The notes below the pieces were generated by a model that saw nothing but the letters and a program-made list of their open reading frames with translations, was not told the DNA's origin and searched no databases. DNA of 43,059 nucleotides. Origin: an uncultured Clostridia bacterium. Lineage in GTDB: Bacteria; Bacillota; Clostridia; Christensenellales; CAG-917. The stretch spans positions 1 to 43,059 of the forward strand of contig CANDBF010000010.1 of NCBI GenBank assembly GCA_947382865.1, read 5' to 3'. Positions 8,541 through 17,200 of this stretch are shown in pieces (positions within the stretch are counted from its first letter, which is position 1; every line of letters starts with the position of its first letter). A program made the translations under genes and the position numbers.

Positions 8541-9953
8541 ATGAAAAGGAAACTTATCAGCTTGATTGCAGTGCTTGCTCTCGTAGTGGTTGTTGCGACG
8601 TGCCTCGTCGCGTGCAATCCCTACAAATTCGGCCCCATCGGCGGCGGAGACCCGACGGGCGAGGTCGTTTCTAACGGCGGATATGCCGTGAGACAGGGCA
8701 GATACGTATACTATATCAACGGCTATACCGGAACCGACGCGGACAACACTTGGGGCGTGCCCGTTATGCAGAGCATAGTTCGCGCCGAGCTGAACGAAGA
8801 CGGCACCGTGAACAACGACACAACCAAAATCGTCGTGCCCAAGAGCATTTACAACTCGTACAACGAGGGCGGATTCGCTATTTTCGGGGAATGGATTTAC
8901 TATGCCACCCCAAACTACGACAAGGATAAGAACGGCACCGCTTCCACGACGAATACGGACTTTATGCGTACGAAGATAGACGGCTCCGTCACGCAGAGAC
9001 TGGGCATAATAAATTCGCGCAGCGCGCAGTATCTGTTTACTCCCAGCCGCGTCATATACTATCTGTCCAATACGCTGAGCTATATCGATTTTTCGGGAAT
9101 GAAGACGGATAAGAGCTCGGACAACCAGAAGGGCGCGACGTCGGGCACTCTGGCTTCCGACGTAGCATCCGTTGTTTGGGATTACGCCTGCGACGAGATA
9201 TTCTACGTCCAGACCGTGACGGGAGAGAACAGCTACAAGAATTACAACGAGCTTAAAGCAATCAAGTGCGACGGCACGGGCGAGCGTACTCTCGCTACGG
9301 AAAACACTTTCCTTGCCGACGGAGAGCTCGCTCAGAACAATCCTCAAAAGGTGTACAAATACAGCCTTATAGATATGTATGTAGAGGCGGACGGAAGCCC
9401 CACGATATATTATACGAAATCTTATACGCTGGACACGGATACGACGGCGGGTCTGTTCTGCGCAAAGGGCTCCGACCTTAAAGCTACCGAAAAGAAGCTC
9501 AATACCATAGGCTCGACTACGCTTTTCCCTCTCGGCTACGAGGACGGCGCGCTTGCGTATAACGCGAGCAACGTCTATTGCTGGTACAACGGAAGCAATG
9601 CCCAAAACCCTTTGCAGACGACTACGACCTCGCAGACCATATGGAAGGTCGACCCCGTTTCGGGATACGCTTATTTCACGGCGAGTTCCAGCCCCAAGGC
9701 GCTGTTTAGAATCTCCTATAAGGAAAGAGTCGACAACATCACGACCATTATCGAAGAGGGAATGAAGGCAGATTGGCTTAAACTCGACTTCATCGGCGAC
9801 GATTTGTATTTCTTCGCTTCTGACGACGAGAACTATATGCACGTTGTCAATATAAAGACCTTCAATAAGGACGAAGAGGACGCAAAGAGCACCTATCTCG
9901 GCTTTGAGAGAGAAGATGACGAGGAAGACGAGGACGGCGACGGCGAAAACTGA
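8541..9953 (+). CDS. Lipoprotein with a DUF5050-like beta-propeller region
   Basis: 470 residues from the ATG at 8541, which has GGAG six bases upstream; an earlier in-frame start overlaps aspS and would remove the signal peptide. A signal peptide of about 20 hydrophobic residues ends in the lipobox LVAC, with lipidated Cys25. The mature part has repeated short blocks of the type RYVYYINGYTG, EWIYYATPNY, DDLYFFASDD, as in the DUF5050 / LRP1-like propeller family found on Firmicute surfaces. The C-terminus is very acidic. Function unknown; it is anchored outside the membrane. It is 43 bases after aspS with no promoter seen between them. Confidence 0.75.
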   Translation: MKRKLISLIAVLALVVVVATCLVACNPYKFGPIGGGDPTGEVVSNGGYAVRQGRYVYYINGYTGTDADNTWGVPVMQSIVRAELNEDGTVNNDTTKIVVPKSIYNSYNEGGFAIFGEWIYYATPNYDKDKNGTASTTNTDFMRTKIDGSVTQRLGIINSRSAQYLFTPSRVIYYLSNTLSYIDFSGMKTDKSSDNQKGATSGTLASDVASVVWDYACDEIFYVQTVTGENSYKNYNELKAIKCDGTGERTLATENTFLADGELAQNNPQKVYKYSLIDMYVEADGSPTIYYTKSYTLDTDTTAGLFCAKGSDLKATEKKLNTIGSTTLFPLGYEDGALAYNASNVYCWYNGSNAQNPLQTTTTSQTIWKVDPVSGYAYFTASSSPKALFRISYKERVDNITTIIEEGMKADWLKLDFIGDDLYFFASDDENYMHVVNIKTFNKDEEDAKSTYLGFEREDDEEDEDGDGEN

Positions 9954-9970
9954 TTATGTGATGTATACCC

Positions 9971-9998
9971 AAAAGGGGCGGAGCGTTCCGCCCCTTTT
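9971..9998 (+). terminator. Perfect 12-bp hairpin between lipoprotein and dehydrogenase genes
   Basis: AAAAGGGGCGGA (9971-9982), loop GCGT, TCCGCCCCTTTT (9987-9998). It is a strong intrinsic terminator on either strand, though the T run is inside the stem. It ends just before the AAGGAG ribosome site of the next gene, so read-through could still feed that gene. Confidence 0.8.
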
Positions 9999-10013
9999 CA
10001 TAAGGAGAAAAGC

Positions 10014-10739
10014 ATGACGAAGACGCTTTTTATCAGCGGAGGCAGCAGAGGCATAGGCGAGGCGGTCGTAAGACTGGCGGCGGGCAAATACAATGTCGCA
10101 TTTACCTATTTCAAAAACGAAGAGCGGGCGCGTAATATAGCTGCCGAGCTCGACGGCAAGTACGGCGGAGTGATGTGCGTATACTGCGATGTAAGGGACG
10201 AAAAATCTGTTTTGACCGCAATAGAATGCGCAAAAAAGCGTTTCGGGAAAATTGATATTCTGATAAATAACGCGGGAGCAGAGTGCAGCGGATTGCTTAT
10301 CGACATCACCGCAAAAGAGTGGCGCGAATGCTTTGCGGTCAACGTGGACGGCGTATTCAACTTGACTAAGGCGGTTATGGGAGATATGCTTTCGAGAAAA
10401 TCGGGAAGCGTAGTCAACGTATCTTCTGTTTGGGGAATATACGGGGCGAGCAACGAGGCGGCGTACTCGGCGGCGAAGGCGGCGGTGATCGGATTTACCA
10501 AGGCTCTGGCAAAAGAAGTTGCGCCCTCGGGGGTGCGCGTAAATGCGGTCGCCCCCGGAGCGATTGATACGGATATGATGAAATCCTATTCCCAAGAAGA
10601 AATAAAGGCGCTTTGCACGGACGGCATCCCTTTGGGCAGATTGGGTGCGCCCGCGGAGGCGGCGGAAGCGATTTTGTTTGCCGCCGGCAATACGTATATG
10701 ACGGGAGGAGTTCTCGGCATAGACGGGCTTCTGCGTTGA
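10014..10739 (+). CDS. Short-chain dehydrogenase/reductase, FabG-like
   Basis: 241 residues, classical SDR length. Rossmann glycine motif GGSRGIG (9-15), NNAG near residue 85, the catalytic Ser in VVNVSSVWG, and Tyr-Lys in YSAAK. The C-terminal part (GGVLGIDGLLR) matches the 3-oxoacyl-ACP reductase subgroup, which reduces 3-ketoacyl-ACP with NADPH in fatty-acid synthesis. No other fab gene is nearby, so the true substrate could be another ketone or alcohol; I leave the symbol blank. A ribosome site AAGGAG precedes the start by about 7 bases. The gene may depend on read-through of the terminator just upstream. Confidence 0.85.
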   Translation: MTKTLFISGGSRGIGEAVVRLAAGKYNVAFTYFKNEERARNIAAELDGKYGGVMCVYCDVRDEKSVLTAIECAKKRFGKIDILINNAGAECSGLLIDITAKEWRECFAVNVDGVFNLTKAVMGDMLSRKSGSVVNVSSVWGIYGASNEAAYSAAKAAVIGFTKALAKEVAPSGVRVNAVAPGAIDTDMMKSYSQEEIKALCTDGIPLGRLGAPAEAAEAILFAAGNTYMTGGVLGIDGLLR

Positions 10740-10850
10740 AATAATGTGCCGAATTATACGGGATTTGCCGATTTACAGTGCAAATTTTCTATTTTGATTA
10801 TATATATCTTTAATATATAATAAATTTTCTATTTAGATTGTTTCCGAATA

Positions 10851-10879
10851 TTGACTTTGATTTTTCTGTATAATATAAT
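10851..10879 (+). promoter_or_regulatory. Promoter of the 1036-residue lipoprotein gene
   Basis: TTGACT (10851-10856), 17 bases, TATAAT (10874-10879). A second TATAAT overlaps it at 10869-10874. The surrounding 100 bases are very AT-rich, which would act as an UP element. The leader is about 55 bases and ends in CAGGAGG before the ATG. Confidence 0.7.
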
Positions 10880-10942
10880 TATACTATCATAAAATGCTTG
10901 CTTGCGTACAGCGGCGGGCAGTGATTCTTTCAGGAGGAAATT

Positions 10943-13900
10943 ATGAAGAAATCATGGATCAGAACTTTGCTGATTGTGGTTATGGCTCTGTTGCTTATCT
11001 TCACGCTTGTCGCTTGTAATCCCGACAAGGACGATAACGGCGATAATCCCGGACCTACTCCCCCCGGACCTACTCCACCATGGCAGGGCGACCCGAACGT
11101 CAAGGCTCATTGGGACAGACTGTGGGAGCTTACGTCCAAAATCGGCGGAACGGAGGTTAAAGGCGACGACGATCTTGCTATCGAGCTCGGTTTGCAGATT
11201 GCGCTCAATATCCGCAATACGAACAACAACGATCTCTATCAGCAGATTGACCTAGGTCTGGACATTCAGGCTGTCGTAGGCGGCAGACAGAATGCGGAAG
11301 CGGCTGCCGAAGGGGAGCAGAAGCCCTCGACTGCGGAAAACACTTCGATAAAGATTAAACTTTACGATCCCACGGATTCCGCGCATACGGAAATCGCGGC
11401 GCTGTATCTGCTCGGCAACGATTTGGACAATCTCTATGTCGATTTCGGCGGCAAAAACATCAAAATCCCCCACAATCTCGTATCCACCGTATGGAAAGAG
11501 GTTATGAAAAAAGAAGGCAATCCGATTGACGAACTTCCCGACGCGCTCAACAATCCCTTCCTCAATATCGGCGGAGAGGATCAGAGCATAAACGGACTCG
11601 TGAATACCTTTACGGACGCGTTCGGCGAGGATTGGACTCTCAATACGCTGGTCAACGGCTTGGTTAAGATGTTCGGTCTCAAAGACACCATCGAAAAGCT
11701 GTTCAATGAAAATCAGATTATCGCAAGCGCTCTGGGTATCGATACGGTATTTGACGATAAGGGTCAAATCGATATTCTGAAAATCCTTACCGGCGACGTT
11801 ACGACCACCATATTCACTGCGGAAGTCAAGGAAGACAACGGCGTGACCAATCATAAGGTTACGTTGACCGACGGAATATGGTCTATGATTACGGGCATGC
11901 TCAACAAGATAGGCGAGGACAACAAGCTCAATATCGGCTCCAATATTCTCGACGGCACAGGCAGCGGACTTTCTATCTCGTACAATGAAAAGAACAACGA
12001 GATACAGGATTTCACTATCGCCGCGAGACTGGGCGCTTTGGCGACCGACCTTGACACCAAGACGGTCGTTCCCGAGCTTGCAATAACGATAAGCTCTCTC
12101 AAAATAGAGAAGGCAGATCAAGACAACAAGGTTCAGATTGCGCCGGCAGACTACAAAACCAACATCGCTCTTGACGAGCATGTATCCTTTGAAGTAAGCG
12201 GTCTTACTCTGAAAAACTATAAGGACATCCTCGGCGGCGCAAACAATCCCGATACGGGCGCGCCCGCGGCGGAGGGAGATGAAAACCCCGACTTCGTGCT
12301 CAATCACAGAGTCGAAATAGGCATTCAGGGTCAGCTCGACCTTATCGGCGGCAGAACGGTCGTCAATCCCAATCCCGATGGAAATCAGGGCGGAACAGCG
12401 GATGATACCGCCCAACCGACCCAGCCTCAGACCAACCAGACCAAGCTCTATGCTTATGTCAGAATAGTCGATTTGTCCAAGACGGCGGACAATGTGACCA
12501 ATATCATCGAAGCCAGCTTTGTAAACAGCAAGCTCGGTATAAAGATTGACAGCACGGTTGCGGCAGTTGCGGGACAGGTTTTGACCGAAATGGGATTCGT
12601 GCCCGACGGAGTAAACCTCGAAGGCGTCAACAGCCTGTATCTCGATTTGGATATAAACATCGCGGATATGGTTCACGACTTGGTTGTGAATATTGCGAGC
12701 AAAATATACAAGGAGTGGCAGTTAGACCATCCCGATGATCCCACGCCCGACGCGGATCCCAACGTAAAGACGGTTGCGTTCAAGTACGGAAAGCGTTATG
12801 TGGGAGAGTTTATTAAGGTCACAAAAGGCACGGCGCTCTCTGAGGAACAGATTCCCGTAATTGTTGCCGACGCAGGATATATCTTCGAGGGATGGTATGT
12901 AGGAGATACGAAGATAGAAGCCGGCACCGTTATCAACGAGGATATCATTGCTACGCCTAAATTCAAGGAAGCTCCTACGACCCCTGAAGATCCTGCGGCG
13001 CCTAAGGATTACGGTGCAATTCTCGTAAAAGCTGTAAAAATCTTCAAGGTTGTGCTTCCGTATGTGTCCACCAACAACGACATCGTTGTTTCCGCGAATG
13101 ACATCCTGCCCGTGGTTGTGGATATCTGCAACATTTGGAGAGGACAGGACGGCCCGAACGCAAAGGATAAGTGGACGGTCGAAAACCGCGAAGCCGCTAT
13201 ACTCGAAAGCCTCAACAATCCTCCGCTCGATCCCGACAACAACACGGTCGGCGAGCTGATCGGTCAGATTATAGTCATACTCACCACTCCCGCAGAGCCT
13301 CCTGTAGAGGACGTGCCCGGAACGACTGCGGACGAGCCTACCGTTCCTCCGACCGAGGAAGAGCCCACTCTTTGGGACTGCGTGCTTACGTTGCTCTACA
13401 AGGTTGCTCCGCACGTAGAAATCGACGGTGTTGAAATCGACCCCGAGGTTGAGGGACAGACTATGTACGACGCAATTATCCTCGCAGCGCTCCACGGCGC
13501 GCTCGAAGTCAAAGCCGACGCGAAGAACGGCTTCCACCTCAGCGTGAAGTACACCGTTGCAGGCGCGCATATCGGCGTAACCGAGAAGTTCGAAGTTATC
13601 GAGACAAACAAAGATACCTTTAAGGATATCTACGCGGAGTATGAAGCGGCTGTCGAAGCCGGCGAAAGCGCCAGCAACTGGCTGGATATCAAAGAGCTTC
13701 TTTCCAAGAAGCAGATTGTAAACGTTGCGGGCAACACGTTCGTATTTAGCGGATACACGGATAACAACGGCAATCTGACGAACGACCAACTGAATGAAAT
13801 AGCGGAACCATTTGCAAATTTCAAGTTCGAGTTCGATATGCAAGGCGGCGTAATTATAACTACGGGCGCGGAAGGCACACAGCCGCTTTCCGGAACTTAT

Positions 13901-14053
13901 GAGCAGGTTGACGACGTTCTGACGATTATGGTAGTCGGCGCTGATGTTAGGACTTTCACGCTGAATGCTTACGGCTTTGGATTGACCCATGAAGATGGTA
14001 CTACTTCCATTACTATTTGGTTCGATTTGGCAGCAGAAGAGCCTATTGCATAA
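10943..14053 (+). CDS. Very large lipoprotein with one InlB-type repeat, function unknown
   Basis: 1036 residues with a strong AGGAGG ribosome site. The signal peptide ends in the lipobox LVAC (Cys25), followed by an acidic and proline-rich linker (GPTPPGPTPP) typical of cell-wall-spanning stalks. The middle, up to about residue 600, is made of long beta-rich segments with recurrent words such as VNGLVKMFGL and LNKIGEDNKL. A single InlB B-repeat-like segment (KTVAFKYGKRY...FEGWYVGDTKIEAGT) lies around 610-680, a fold seen in Gram-positive surface proteins. A second Pro/Thr/Glu linker follows near 785-815. The last about 110 residues have a lipocalin-like look (FKFEFDMQGGVIITT, LSGTYEQVDDVLTI). 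Monocistronic. No enzyme motif is seen; a role in surface adhesion or ligand binding is a guess. Confidence 0.75.
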   Translation: MKKSWIRTLLIVVMALLLIFTLVACNPDKDDNGDNPGPTPPGPTPPWQGDPNVKAHWDRLWELTSKIGGTEVKGDDDLAIELGLQIALNIRNTNNNDLYQQIDLGLDIQAVVGGRQNAEAAAEGEQKPSTAENTSIKIKLYDPTDSAHTEIAALYLLGNDLDNLYVDFGGKNIKIPHNLVSTVWKEVMKKEGNPIDELPDALNNPFLNIGGEDQSINGLVNTFTDAFGEDWTLNTLVNGLVKMFGLKDTIEKLFNENQIIASALGIDTVFDDKGQIDILKILTGDVTTTIFTAEVKEDNGVTNHKVTLTDGIWSMITGMLNKIGEDNKLNIGSNILDGTGSGLSISYNEKNNEIQDFTIAARLGALATDLDTKTVVPELAITISSLKIEKADQDNKVQIAPADYKTNIALDEHVSFEVSGLTLKNYKDILGGANNPDTGAPAAEGDENPDFVLNHRVEIGIQGQLDLIGGRTVVNPNPDGNQGGTADDTAQPTQPQTNQTKLYAYVRIVDLSKTADNVTNIIEASFVNSKLGIKIDSTVAAVAGQVLTEMGFVPDGVNLEGVNSLYLDLDINIADMVHDLVVNIASKIYKEWQLDHPDDPTPDADPNVKTVAFKYGKRYVGEFIKVTKGTALSEEQIPVIVADAGYIFEGWYVGDTKIEAGTVINEDIIATPKFKEAPTTPEDPAAPKDYGAILVKAVKIFKVVLPYVSTNNDIVVSANDILPVVVDICNIWRGQDGPNAKDKWTVENREAAILESLNNPPLDPDNNTVGELIGQIIVILTTPAEPPVEDVPGTTADEPTVPPTEEEPTLWDCVLTLLYKVAPHVEIDGVEIDPEVEGQTMYDAIILAALHGALEVKADAKNGFHLSVKYTVAGAHIGVTEKFEVIETNKDTFKDIYAEYEAAVEAGESASNWLDIKELLSKKQIVNVAGNTFVFSGYTDNNGNLTNDQLNEIAEPFANFKFEFDMQGGVIITTGAEGTQPLSGTYEQVDDVLTIMVVGADVRTFTLNAYGFGLTHEDGTTSITIWFDLAAEEPIA

Positions 14054-14073
14054 TATAATTTTATGGCAAAATT

Positions 14074-14107
14074 AAAAATCCCCGCGCGTTGCGCGGGGAT
14101 TTTTTTG
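14074..14107 (+). terminator. Strong terminator after the large lipoprotein gene
   Basis: AAAAATCCCCGCGC (14074-14087), loop GTT, GCGCGGGGATTTTT (14091-14104), then more T. Perfect 14-bp stem. Confidence 0.95.
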
Positions 14108-14250
14108 TATATTTTTGCATTATACCTTTAAGTGCAACAATTAAACAGGAATAAGCTCATTTATTTTATCGGCAACAGGAAAATTAGGTTGTTGCAACCG
14201 CGTTCGATATAGGCGTATAAATATCCGAATGCGCAATATCGATAAATTTG

Positions 14251-14280
14251 TTGCGAAATATTCCGAAATGGATATATAAT
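14251..14280 (+). promoter_or_regulatory. Promoter of the M28-like membrane protein, apparently leaderless
   Basis: TTGCGA (14251-14256), 18 bases, TATAAT (14275-14280). Transcription should begin near 14286-14288, exactly at the ATG at 14287. No Shine-Dalgarno is found before either this ATG or the one at 14281. Confidence 0.5.
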
Positions 14281-14286
14281 ATGCTT

Positions 14287-15603
14287 ATGGATATTTTCGA
14301 TACCGACAACAGCGTAGTTTCAAAGGAGGATTTGCACGACGGAGCGGATTTCGTCGGCGAATTTTCCGTTGAGCTGCAAAAATATCACAGCAGGCTTACG
14401 GGGACTACCAACGAGACGGCTTGCGCCCGCGCGATAAGACAGACCATAACCGACGAGACGGGCGCGCAGGCAAGGCTGGAAGCGTACAGAGCGTATCCTA
14501 TGTTCGGAAGAGGCTCTCTGCCTTTCCTCGGGCTGTGGTATCTGTTTTGCTATATCCTCTATTTCGTTTCGTTTGCGGGGAACAGGCTTGTCGGCATTCT
14601 CTTATCCGCGCTGGCGCTCGTAGTTTTTACCTTAGGAATGGCGACGGTGCTGACCGCTCATTTCGGCAAGAAGCGCAAAATCAACAGAATGCTCACGCAA
14701 AAGGTCTCCTACAACGTGGTGAGCGAATTTTCCAAAAATACGGATAAGAAGAGGAAGGAACGCACCTTTATTATTGTCGATAACCACGACGCGATTGTCG
14801 GGAATTTTTTCAAGGAGCAGAAATATCTGAGCAGACTCACGCAGATACTCGTGCCGCTTACGGCTGTTGTTCTGGTGCTTTTCTGCATACTCAAAATGGC
14901 GATAGGAACTGACACGTCTGGTAAAATCACCGCGTTTACGGTTATTCCCGCGGTGCTCGGCGTTTTGGGAATTCTGCTTACGGGAATGCGCTATTCGCCG
15001 CTTGAAAAGGACGCAAAGCAGAACAACGGAGTGGCAACCTCCGTCGCGATGGCGACATACGCCTATTTTGTGGAAAAGCCCGAGCTGCTTGACGACGACG
15101 TGCGCATAGTTTACGTATCTCTCGGCGGCGAGAATTCGGGACACGGCGGTTCGGAGGCGTTTGTGCATTCACATCCCGAATACGCTTCCGCCTGCGTGCT
15201 TACAATAGGCGACATAGAGAGCGGAGATTTGAGGATAATAGAGCGCAACTGCATTCGTAAAATCGACTATTCCACTCCTATGGTGTCGCTTATACGTTCA
15301 AGCGCGTTCGAGCAGAAAATAGATATAGCAGTTCAGCCGCACGACTCCTTGCCGCAAAAGCTGTCCTCTCTGCACGGATATATTTCGGACGCGTTCGCAG
15401 TCAACGGAAACCACACCGCGCAGATTATCGCGGAGGAAAGTAAGTCGGAAGACAGAGTGCTCGAACGCAACGATATCGAAAAGCTGTTTTCGGTGACGGT
15501 CGGAACGCTGTTGAAGCTATTGCACGACGATATTGCGATACCCAAAGAAGAGGTCAAAAAAAGCTCTTCCGAAATAGAAATCAAAACCGTAGTAGGCAAA
15601 TAA
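14287..15603 (+). CDS. Multi-pass membrane protein resembling M28 peptidases, metal ligands apparently lost
   Basis: 438 residues from ATG 14287 (14281 gives two more). Two hydrophobic helices at about 78-95 and 100-120, and two more at about 186-204 and 216-233, split the sequence. The soluble parts resemble the Zn-aminopeptidase family M28: FIIVDNHDAIVG (161-172) sits where SAHxDS is expected, QNNGVATSVAMA (245-256) where the bridging DNxSGVA is expected, and VSLGGENSGHGGS (277-289) where GAEExGxxGS is expected. In this alignment the first His is Asn166, the bridging Asp is Asn246 and the second Glu is Asn283, so the metal site looks lost. Family assignment is moderate; if correct it would be a pseudo-peptidase, perhaps a binding or regulatory protein. 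It precedes the PTS-like gene by 38 bases. Confidence 0.6.
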   Translation: MDIFDTDNSVVSKEDLHDGADFVGEFSVELQKYHSRLTGTTNETACARAIRQTITDETGAQARLEAYRAYPMFGRGSLPFLGLWYLFCYILYFVSFAGNRLVGILLSALALVVFTLGMATVLTAHFGKKRKINRMLTQKVSYNVVSEFSKNTDKKRKERTFIIVDNHDAIVGNFFKEQKYLSRLTQILVPLTAVVLVLFCILKMAIGTDTSGKITAFTVIPAVLGVLGILLTGMRYSPLEKDAKQNNGVATSVAMATYAYFVEKPELLDDDVRIVYVSLGGENSGHGGSEAFVHSHPEYASACVLTIGDIESGDLRIIERNCIRKIDYSTPMVSLIRSSAFEQKIDIAVQPHDSLPQKLSSLHGYISDAFAVNGNHTAQIIAEESKSEDRVLERNDIEKLFSVTVGTLLKLLHDDIAIPKEEVKKSSSEIEIKTVVGK

Positions 15604-15641
15604 CATGCGTGCGCGTCACGGCGCACTTATATTTTACAGTT

Positions 15642-16973
15642 ATGAAAAGAGAACCCCAAAGCAAAGAAACGACAGCAAGCGAAAATTCCGCAGAGATTTG
15701 TGAAAGTGCGGACACCTTGGAACAGACGGGCTTAGTCCTATCCGACGAAACGGAATTTAATGTTGCAGACGGCGAAACTGCCGAAGGCGCGGACGAAACG
15801 GAAGTCGGTACGCAGGGCGGCATTCTTTGCGATTACGCACAAAAGAAAGGAAAGAAGTCGGGTGCGCTTGCAGTTATTAAGAAGCTGTGCAAGAGATATT
15901 TCATCGACGCATTTACTGGAATGTCGCAGGGGCTATTCTGTACGCTGATTGCGGGTACGATAATCGCGCAGATCGCAAGCTGGTGCGGGGACAATACCTT
16001 TGCCATCACCTTGAATTATATCGCAAGCATAGCAAAAATGCTTATGGGCGCGGCCATAGGCGTAGGAATTGCGCACAAGCTCGGCGCAAAGCCCCTCGTT
16101 ATGTTTACGGCGGCGGCTACGGGCATGATAGGCGCGTGGGCGGGCGGCCTTGTGCAGGCGCTTGTCGCAGGCGCTCCGTTTGCAATAGGCTTGGGCGCGC
16201 CCGGTAACCCGATAGGCGCGTATGTCGTGTCGCTGATAACGATAGAAATTGCGGGTTTTTACGCGGGTAAGACCAAGTTGGATATAGTGCTTGTGCCTCT
16301 CGGAATGCTGGTTTTGTGTCTGGTCGGCATATTTGCGGCGTATCCGTTTATACTGCTTATAGACCTGTTTGCCAAGGGCATAGTGCTCGCTATCGAAGCG
16401 GGTGCGGCGGTGAAGATAATCGTCGGCATATTCGTCGCAATAGTTATGGGAATACTGCTTACGATGCCCACGTCGTCCGCCGCTATCTGGATTGCGATTG
16501 CAACCTCGGCGACCGCCGTTGCAAATCCCGAGGCGTTCGGAATCGCGGGCGGAGCGGCTGTCGCGGGCTGTTCGGCGCATATGATAGGCTTTGCTGTCGC
16601 TACGTTTAGAGAGAACGGATGGAGCGGACTCATCTCGCAGGGCATAGGCACATCAATGCTGCAAATCCCGAATATTATGAAAAAGCCGCTCATTATGCTT
16701 CCCGAAATCGTCGCGAGCGCCGTTTCGGGGCTTGTAGCGGTGCTGATAGGCATAAGGTGTAACGCGGCGGGAGGCGGAATGGGCACGAGCGGACTCGTCG
16801 GCGTATTCGGCACCGTAGACGCGTCGATGGCGGCGGGAGTGGCGACATGGCGCATCGCAGTCGGCATTATCCTGTGTCTGTTTGTAATTCCCGCGGCGGT
16901 CAGTCTGTTTGTAAGCGAGGTGCTTAGGACGAGGAAGCTGATAAAGCCCGAGGATATGAAACTGGAGGCGTGA
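15642..16973 (+). CDS. PTS IIC-like sugar permease (PTS_EIIC_2 family), orphan
   Basis: 443 residues from the ATG at 15642 (a GTG at 15609 is also in frame; neither has a clear ribosome site). The first 70 or so residues are acidic, Glu/Thr-rich and probably cytoplasmic. Then come about ten glycine/alanine-rich membrane helices with the family motifs MGAAIGVGIAHKLGAKPLVMF, GLGAPGNPIGAY and MGTSGLVG. PTS IIC proteins carry a sugar across the membrane as it is phosphorylated by IIA and IIB. No IIA, IIB, HPr or sugar enzyme is next to it, so it may work with distant partners or act as a plain channel; the substrate is unknown. The acidic N-terminal extension is unusual for the family. Likely co-transcribed with the M28-like gene. 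Confidence 0.8.
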   Translation: MKREPQSKETTASENSAEICESADTLEQTGLVLSDETEFNVADGETAEGADETEVGTQGGILCDYAQKKGKKSGALAVIKKLCKRYFIDAFTGMSQGLFCTLIAGTIIAQIASWCGDNTFAITLNYIASIAKMLMGAAIGVGIAHKLGAKPLVMFTAAATGMIGAWAGGLVQALVAGAPFAIGLGAPGNPIGAYVVSLITIEIAGFYAGKTKLDIVLVPLGMLVLCLVGIFAAYPFILLIDLFAKGIVLAIEAGAAVKIIVGIFVAIVMGILLTMPTSSAAIWIAIATSATAVANPEAFGIAGGAAVAGCSAHMIGFAVATFRENGWSGLISQGIGTSMLQIPNIMKKPLIMLPEIVASAVSGLVAVLIGIRCNAAGGGMGTSGLVGVFGTVDASMAAGVATWRIAVGIILCLFVIPAAVSLFVSEVLRTRKLIKPEDMKLEA

Positions 16974-17050
16974 TAAGTCAATTATGGTGGCGGGCTGCGT
17001 ATCGGAGCTTGGGACGTATCTAAATGCCGGAATAAAATAAACCGTTTTAT

Positions 17051-17083
17051 GAAGAGAGACAGGCACTAGGCCTGTCTCTCTTC
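17051..17083. terminator. Perfect 14-bp hairpin, likely bidirectional terminator
   Basis: GAAGAGAGACAGGC (17051-17064), loop ACTAG, GCCTGTCTCTCTTC (17070-17083). It lies between the convergent PTS-like and histidine kinase genes. T runs are weak on both sides, so efficiency is uncertain. Confidence 0.7.
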
Positions 17084-17101
17084 ATTAGGGAGATATTATA
17101 A

Positions 17102-17167
17102 ATGAAACACTCGAAATTTATGCGTCGGCGGTTCTTGCCGATATCGGTTGCGAGAAATAATTATTGA
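17102..17167 (+). CDS. Possible 21-residue basic peptide
   Basis: ATG with GGGAG about nine bases upstream; the product is MKHSKFMRRRFLPISVARNNY. It begins just after the hairpin at 17051 and ends before the histidine kinase stop. Only the ribosome site and the basic, arginine-rich content favour it; the terminator upstream and lack of a promoter argue against. May be chance. Confidence 0.2.
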   Translation: MKHSKFMRRRFLPISVARNNY

Positions 17168-17200
17168 ATATTACTCTCGCTTATCTCAAAATACGTATCC

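Noticed and set aside
8469..9842. Long open frame on the minus strand across the DUF5050-like lipoprotein gene
   Set aside because: It is a shadow of the plus-strand gene caused by codon use; it lacks a ribosome site, signal or recognisable domain. The same holds for other long antisense frames, for example over aspS, glmM and guaA.
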